Source of the DNA: JABCPE02 sp963506915 | GTDB taxonomy: Bacteria > Bacteroidota > Bacteroidia > Flavobacteriales > Weeksellaceae | DNA length: 28,510 nucleotides | Assembly (NCBI GenBank): GCA_963506915.1 | Contig: CAUORE010000022.1 | Location: 1 to 28,510, forward strand | Direction of reading: 5' to 3' | In this document: positions 24,132-28,510 of the stretch, piece after piece | How the letters are laid out: the number at the start of each line of letters is the position of its first letter | Numbering within the stretch: the stretch's first letter is position 1 | Translations under genes and position numbers: made by a program | The notes under the pieces: generated by a model | What the model was told of the DNA's origin: nothing | Seen by the model: the letters and a program-made list of their open reading frames with translations, nothing else | Databases searched by the model: none

Positions 24132-25838
24132 TTAGGAGTTAAACTGAATATCTTTGATGTAAAGTATGTGGTTGGTCTGACCTTTCCAGTGGTTTTCTTC
24201 GATGGAAAAAACCATATCAAAATTTTTCTTTTGCAAATCTTCATAGCAGCTGCCAAGCTTAAAACCAGTACATTCTATATTTCCATTTTCTGAGGGCAGA
24301 TAGAATTTCAGATGGTTTTTATCTCTGCCGATTAGCTGGACAAATTTAGGGTTTGAAATATTTTTTAGAACGAAAACAGGTCGCATATTTTGCGGTCCGA
24401 AAGGAGCTAATTTTTGATGAAAATCGAAAAATTTTTCGTTGAGCTGATTGAGTTTTATTTCACAATCTATTTCTATTATTGGTGTTTTTTGGTATTCTTG
24501 GATTTGCTCCGACACCACTTTTTCAAACAGCGTTTTAAACTCTTCAAAATTTTCTTTCTTTAAAGTAAGTCCAGCCGCGGCCTGATGACCTCCGAATTTT
24601 TCTAAAAGGAGACTGCATTTTTCCAACGCTTTATAAAGGTCAAAGTCCGACACAGAGCGGGCAGAGGCTACCATTTCTCCCTCGCCACCATCTGTGAAAA
24701 CTAGGGTAGGTTTGTAGTATAATTCTGTAATTCGTGATGCGGTGATGCCCACGATTCCTTTGTTCCAGTTTGGGTTATAAACGATGATAGATGATTTTTT
24801 ATCTTGCTCTGTATCAGTTATTTGCTGAGCAGCTTCAGTAGTGGTCTGTTTGTCCATTTCTCTCCGTTGGCTGTTCAGTTCGCAGATTTCCTTTACGATT
24901 TTTTTGGCTTCGTTTTCATCATTAGAAATCATAAGTTTTACGGCGGTTTTTCCGTGAGAAATCCTGCCTGCGGCGTTTATTTTTGGCCCAATTTCAAAGA
25001 CAATATTAGAAATGGTAAAGTTTTTTCGGTGTTCTTCTGGGATTAAATATTTTAATCCCATTTTTTGTGTATTGTGGAGTTTTTTTAATCCTAATTTTGC
25101 CAAAGTTCTATTTTCGCCTGTGATTGGAACAATATCCGAAGCGATGCTGATAGCCAGTAAATCAGTCAGGTCATAAATTTTTTCGGATGGAATTTTGTAA
25201 ATAGAATTTAGGGCTTGACAGAGTTTGAACCCGACTCCACAGCCGCTCAGTTCCTTGTATGGATAGAGACAGTCTTTTTGTTTTGGGTCTAAAACTGCCG
25301 TTGCCTTTGGGATTTCATCGCTTGGGAGGTGGTGGTCGCAGATGATAAAATCTATCCCGAGCGAACTGGCGTAATCGATTTCTTTTATCGATTTGATGCC
25401 GCAGTCTAAAGCAATGACAAGCGAAATCCCATTTTCTTTAGCAAAATCTATCCCTTGAAAAGATATTCCATACCCCTCTGCGTAGCGGTCTGGAATGTAG
25501 AAATCAAGATATTTTTCATCATAAATCTCCGCTAAATACCGATACATCAGGGAAACCGAAGTGGTACCGTCTACATCATAGTCGCCATAGATTAGGATTT
25601 TCTCGCCGTTTTCTACAGCAGTGGCTATCCGTTCTACGGCCTTGTGCATGTTTTTCATCAAGAAAGGGTCATGAATGTCTTCTTCTTTTAATCTGAAAAA
25701 TATCTTGATTTTTTCTAAATCTGTCAGATTTCTCAGGGCAAGGATTAGAGCTTCTAAATCCTCGCAGTTTAGTTTAGATTTTAGCTGATGTAGAATGCTT
25801 TCGTTAGGTTTTTCTTTAAAAATCCACTTTGGTTTCAT
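24132..25838 (-). CDS. recJ: Single-stranded-DNA-specific exonuclease RecJ
   Basis: RecJ is a 5'-to-3' exonuclease on single-stranded DNA, used in recombination and repair. From ATG 25838 the protein has 568 residues, a usual length. DHH-family motifs are visible: YGDYDVDGTTS (about 82-92), CDHHLPSDEIPKA (DHH at about 167-169), then KINAAGRISHG in the middle and GGHQAAAGL (about 413-421) of DHHA1. The C-terminal OB part ends with GSCYEDLQKKNFDMVFSIEE. A longer frame from 25919 adds 27 residues that cross a good promoter and are unlike the family. The promoter box is only 6 nt from the ATG, so the transcript may have almost no leader. nadD follows in the same operon. Confidence 0.96.
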   Translation of the reverse strand: MKPKWIFKEKPNESILHQLKSKLNCEDLEALILALRNLTDLEKIKIFFRLKEEDIHDPFLMKNMHKAVERIATAVENGEKILIYGDYDVDGTTSVSLMYRYLAEIYDEKYLDFYIPDRYAEGYGISFQGIDFAKENGISLVIALDCGIKSIKEIDYASSLGIDFIICDHHLPSDEIPKATAVLDPKQKDCLYPYKELSGCGVGFKLCQALNSIYKIPSEKIYDLTDLLAISIASDIVPITGENRTLAKLGLKKLHNTQKMGLKYLIPEEHRKNFTISNIVFEIGPKINAAGRISHGKTAVKLMISNDENEAKKIVKEICELNSQRREMDKQTTTEAAQQITDTEQDKKSSIIVYNPNWNKGIVGITASRITELYYKPTLVFTDGGEGEMVASARSVSDFDLYKALEKCSLLLEKFGGHQAAAGLTLKKENFEEFKTLFEKVVSEQIQEYQKTPIIEIDCEIKLNQLNEKFFDFHQKLAPFGPQNMRPVFVLKNISNPKFVQLIGRDKNHLKFYLPSENGNIECTGFKLGSCYEDLQKKNFDMVFSIEENHWKGQTNHILYIKDIQFNS

Positions 25839-25844
25839 GGAGGA

Positions 25845-25875
25845 CAAAGTTAAGGTTTCGTAGTAAAAATAACAA
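25845..25875 (-). promoter_or_regulatory. Promoter of recJ-nadD, very close to the start
   Basis: On the minus strand TTG (25873-25875), a 20-nt spacer and a perfect TAACTTTG (25845-25852) match the Bacteroidota promoter pattern. The box ends only 6 nt before ATG 25838, so transcription should start within a few bases of the start codon. Confidence 0.65.
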
Positions 25876-25881
25876 TGGGTA

Positions 25882-25920
25882 TAGGAATAAAAAATTGCCA
25901 GAGTCTTTGACTCTGGCAAT
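25882..25920 (-). terminator. Rho-independent terminator of the repeat protein gene
   Basis: ATTGCCAGAGTC (25894-25905) and GACTCTGGCAAT (25909-25920) form a perfect 12-bp stem with a 3-nt loop. On the minus strand it is followed by a run of T (TTTTTTATT). It begins 24 nt after the stop of the repeat protein and separates it from recJ. Confidence 0.85.
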
Positions 25921-25943
25921 ATAATATATAATTGTAAATTATA

Positions 25944-28510
25944 TTATTGAATAGGCATACCGATGATACTACCTTCCATCCAGCCCAAACCTCCAAAACC
26001 GATCAATTTATCGGTATTTTGACAATTACCACCATTTATATCTACTCCCCCTACCTTATAGTAGTAGGTTTTAATATTAGGGTTTGTACTATTATCAAGT
26101 ATTACCGTTCCTTGTAGCATACTAAACGGAGCACCTTGAGGAAGAAGTCCACTGATTAGAACTTTACCATTTAGACCATGTCCTGTTTGATCTGATGGAC
26201 TTGGGCTACTTGTAAATATGGATCTAACCCATACATGGCAAGGGCTAACTTTATGTGCAAATGACATTAGCGCAGTTACGGTTACCATATATTTAGTATA
26301 CGCAGGTACATCAATACGGGAACCTGTATAGAGATAATTATGTGTATTTACAGGAACATCTACTCCAGCCCCAAGATATCCTTGAGTTAATGTAACAGCC
26401 ATAGGTTTCCAAGTTCCTACACCATTAGCATCACTGGTAAGTACTTTTCCTGCTCCTTGGTTAGTATCCTGTATCTTGATAGCAGGCCCATTAGCTACTA
26501 TATGTAGTTTAGTATCAGGTTTGTATGTTCCCAACCCTACATTAGGGCTTCTGTTGTGCCCATTTTTGTATCCTAAGATGATGGAGTTATCCTGTCCTGT
26601 ACTTGCAGTAAGTTCAGCAGCATTGATTCCGTTTCCTATCACTACCACATTATCTAGTTCTGGTGAGTCTATAGGGAAAGTAGAACTTCCTAAATGCACA
26701 TTGTTATGTCCTTTTACCCATTCTCCTGCTCCGTTACCAATAGCAGTGTTATTGTTTCCTGTAACATTATTTACCAAAGCATTCAGACCTTGAGCGTTGT
26801 TATGCTGTCCTGTAGTGTTCTTAGCTAATGCATAAGTTCCCGCAGCGATATTATAACTTCCAGTAAGATTCTCTTCTAAAGCACCATATCCTATTGCAAC
26901 ATTGTGTGTTGCAGTAGTAGCCTTAAATAATGGATGGTGTCCTATAGCAATATTGTAGTTACCTGAAACATTTTCAAATAACGCATTGCTACCTATACCG
27001 ATATTAGAATTACCATTGATGTTTTTAGAAAGAGTATTTACCCCAAGTCCGATGTTAGCTACCCCCACAGTATTAGAATTAAGAGTAGAAATACCTAGAC
27101 CAACATTGTAAGAACCTATAGTGTTTCCAGATAAAGTTCCTTCACCAATAGCGATGTTTCTGTCCCCTGTAGTATTTAGACGAAGGGTATTAGTACCAAA
27201 ACCGATGTTGTTGTTCCCTGTTGTATTAAATCTAAGTCCATTAGTTCCAATAGCAATGTTATTTACCCCTGTGGTATTAGCAAACAGAGCTGTAGAACCT
27301 AGAGCGATGTTATCTCTACCAGTAGTATTGGTTCTAAGTGAGTTTGTACCTAAACCAATGTTGTTGGTACCTACAGTATTATTAAGTAAGGCACCAGGCC
27401 CCATAGCGATGTTATCTGCCCCAGTAGTATTAGCATAGAGAGCATTTGTACCAAAAGCTAAGTTGTTATTTCCAGTAGTGTTATTTCTAAGGGAATTTGT
27501 ACCTAAGCTAATATTGTCATTCCCAGTTGTATTTTCATGCAATGTTCCATTACCGAAACCAATGTTGTTTTCTCCTGTAGTGTTTTTGAACATTGCCTCA
27601 ACTCCTATACCCACATTGTTTTTACCCGTAGTGTTAGCTCTAAGGGCATTTACCCCTAGTCCAAAATTACTTCCACCAGTGGTATTAGAGGAAAGAGCAC
27701 CATTTCCTAATGCAAGGTTATACACCCCAGTAGTATTTTGGGAAAGTGCATAATTCCCAAATGCTAAATTATCATCACCACTATTAGCTCTAAGAGCATA
27801 GTTTCCAAACGCAAGATTATTATTTCCTGTAACATTTCCACTTAATGCCCATTTCCCAAATGCTAAATTTTCTTTTCCTGTAGTATTGGAACTCAGAGCA
27901 TTAGAACCTAATGCAATATTATAATCAGCTGTATTGTTAGTTAATGCATTCTCCCCTATTGCTATACCATTACCACCAGACATAAGTGCTTTACTACCAA
28001 TAGCAATTCTTCCACTAATACCATCATTAGAGTTACGAAGAGCCTGATATCCAATTCCAATGTTTTCTATTCCACTTGCATTATATAGAGTTTCTCTACC
28101 AATAGCTATATTTCGTATACCAGAACCGCTATGCATGGCATCTTGTCCTATAGCAATATCACTAATACCAGAAACACTGGAATGAAGAGCCTGATATCCA
28201 AGAGCAATATTATAAACTCCGCCACTTATAGAAAAAAGAGAATTTTTTCCTATAGCAATGTTATCTCCACCTCCACCAATAGTTCCTGTTCCACCATTAC
28301 CTGCATCTTGTGTGATGTGGTTATTGTTACCAACTAGTCTAAGGTCTTGTTCTTGTATTGATCCTTCAGCTATTTTTACCCACTTGTTATCAGTAGAACT
28401 ATAATAATAAAAACCTTTAGAAGTTACATTAGAAGTTACTGGATTTGTAGTTCCCGAGATGTTATCTACATATACTAAAGTAGATTCTTTCAAATTAGCA
28501 GTAGCAATGC
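25944..28510 (-). CDS. Large repeat-rich surface/fibre-like protein, 5' end beyond window
   Basis: The frame is open to the right edge, so the N-terminus and any signal peptide are outside; about 855 residues are visible. A first part (about 80 residues) is Ser/Thr/Asn-rich and ends in a Gly-rich run. Then come about 31 tandem units of mostly 17 residues with consensus N-[ILV]-[AG]-x-G-x-x-[AST]-L-x-x-N-[TV]-T-G-x-x. After them DNSIILGYKNG and NVGLGTYKPDTKLHIV form the junction often seen at the end of such stalks, followed by DTNQGAGKVLTSDANGVGTWKPM and a ~150-residue C-terminal domain of beta character. Repeats of this kind form parallel beta-rolls or trimeric fibres in YadA-type adhesin heads and phage tail fibres. 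Neither an endosialidase chaperone nor a recognisable type IX sorting domain is seen at the end. Surface location is inferred. Confidence 0.78.
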   Translation of the reverse strand, partial: IATANLKESTLVYVDNISGTTNPVTSNVTSKGFYYYSSTDNKWVKIAEGSIQEQDLRLVGNNNHITQDAGNGGTGTIGGGGDNIAIGKNSLFSISGGVYNIALGYQALHSSVSGISDIAIGQDAMHSGSGIRNIAIGRETLYNASGIENIGIGYQALRNSNDGISGRIAIGSKALMSGGNGIAIGENALTNNTADYNIALGSNALSSNTTGKENLAFGKWALSGNVTGNNNLAFGNYALRANSGDDNLAFGNYALSQNTTGVYNLALGNGALSSNTTGGSNFGLGVNALRANTTGKNNVGIGVEAMFKNTTGENNIGFGNGTLHENTTGNDNISLGTNSLRNNTTGNNNLAFGTNALYANTTGADNIAMGPGALLNNTVGTNNIGLGTNSLRTNTTGRDNIALGSTALFANTTGVNNIAIGTNGLRFNTTGNNNIGFGTNTLRLNTTGDRNIAIGEGTLSGNTIGSYNVGLGISTLNSNTVGVANIGLGVNTLSKNINGNSNIGIGSNALFENVSGNYNIAIGHHPLFKATTATHNVAIGYGALEENLTGSYNIAAGTYALAKNTTGQHNNAQGLNALVNNVTGNNNTAIGNGAGEWVKGHNNVHLGSSTFPIDSPELDNVVVIGNGINAAELTASTGQDNSIILGYKNGHNRSPNVGLGTYKPDTKLHIVANGPAIKIQDTNQGAGKVLTSDANGVGTWKPMAVTLTQGYLGAGVDVPVNTHNYLYTGSRIDVPAYTKYMVTVTALMSFAHKVSPCHVWVRSIFTSSPSPSDQTGHGLNGKVLISGLLPQGAPFSMLQGTVILDNSTNPNIKTYYYKVGGVDINGGNCQNTDKLIGFGGLGWMEGSIIGMPIQ
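26640..28262 (-). repeat. Tandem array of about 31 units, 51-bp period
   Basis: The coding DNA repeats with a period of 51 bp (17 codons), with a few units one to three codons shorter or longer at the two ends. Neighbouring units share protein words such as NTTG and NIAIG but use different codons, so the array is old and not a recent slippage product. The central units (about 27,100-27,950) are the most regular. Confidence 0.85.

Noticed and set aside
27121..27753. Repetitive plus-strand frames (PVVL...PMLL words) opposite the repeat protein
   Set aside because: They are the mirror image of the 51-bp coding repeat and inherit its periodicity; the minus-strand frame is open for the whole 2.5 kb.
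26640..28262. Regular repeats as a possible CRISPR array
   Set aside because: The 51-bp period has no conserved repeat plus unique spacer pattern; the period is that of a coding repeat without frame breaks.

Overview
The window looks like chromosome from a Bacteroidota bacterium of the class Flavobacteriia, probably near Weeksellaceae (Riemerella, Chryseobacterium, Bergeyella). The signs are: low GC; genes without Shine-Dalgarno sites; intergenic boxes of the Bacteroidota TAnnTTTG type, several with an upstream TTG; a type IX secretion plug-like gene (DUF5103); a long non-Fe-S PurF-like amidotransferase; and a suf cluster starting with an A-type carrier. The genus is inferred from protein character, not from a database search. 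I see no rRNA, tRNA, CRISPR array, insertion sequence or prophage. No stretch over 300 bases lacks a gene.

Layout. 1-887 (minus): downstream of recG lie an unrecognised acidic gene cut by the window edge and a small lipoprotein gene interrupted by one in-frame TGA. 897-7552 (minus): mutS, a PurF-type glutamine PRPP amidotransferase and recG. 7665-10755 (plus): a bestrophin-like channel, a SpoU-family RNA methyltransferase and an OpgB-like membrane phosphoglycerol transferase, closely spaced. 10762-13535 (minus): an unknown protein resembling DUF3843 whose stop overlaps the start of the DUF5103/T9SS plug-like gene. 13707-14813 (plus): dinB. 14830-15531 (minus): a VIT1/CCC1-family Fe/Mn transporter. 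15731-23413 (minus): the suf iron-sulfur assembly cluster. 23532-25838 (minus): recJ-nadD. 25944-28510 (minus): a very repetitive surface or fibre-like protein, open at the right edge.

The most striking feature is the suf locus. It runs from a good promoter (23438-23470) through the A-type carrier and sufB, and ends with sufC, sufD and a clear terminator. Between sufB and sufC sits a 3.7-kb block of five genes on the same strand. Two look like SMI1/KNR4 (SUKH) proteins, one resembles DUF6678, and two are unrecognised. This is the make-up of an orphan immunity array, as found near polymorphic toxin systems, but no toxin gene is visible. Its position means the block is probably transcribed with the essential Fe-S operon. 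Within it, two adjacent and otherwise different genes share their first ~35 nt, and one gene is flanked by two copies of a 10-bp perfect palindrome. Both suggest cassette-like reshuffling.

DNA repair and recombination genes are frequent (mutS, recG, dinB, recJ), but they are spread over separate transcription units.
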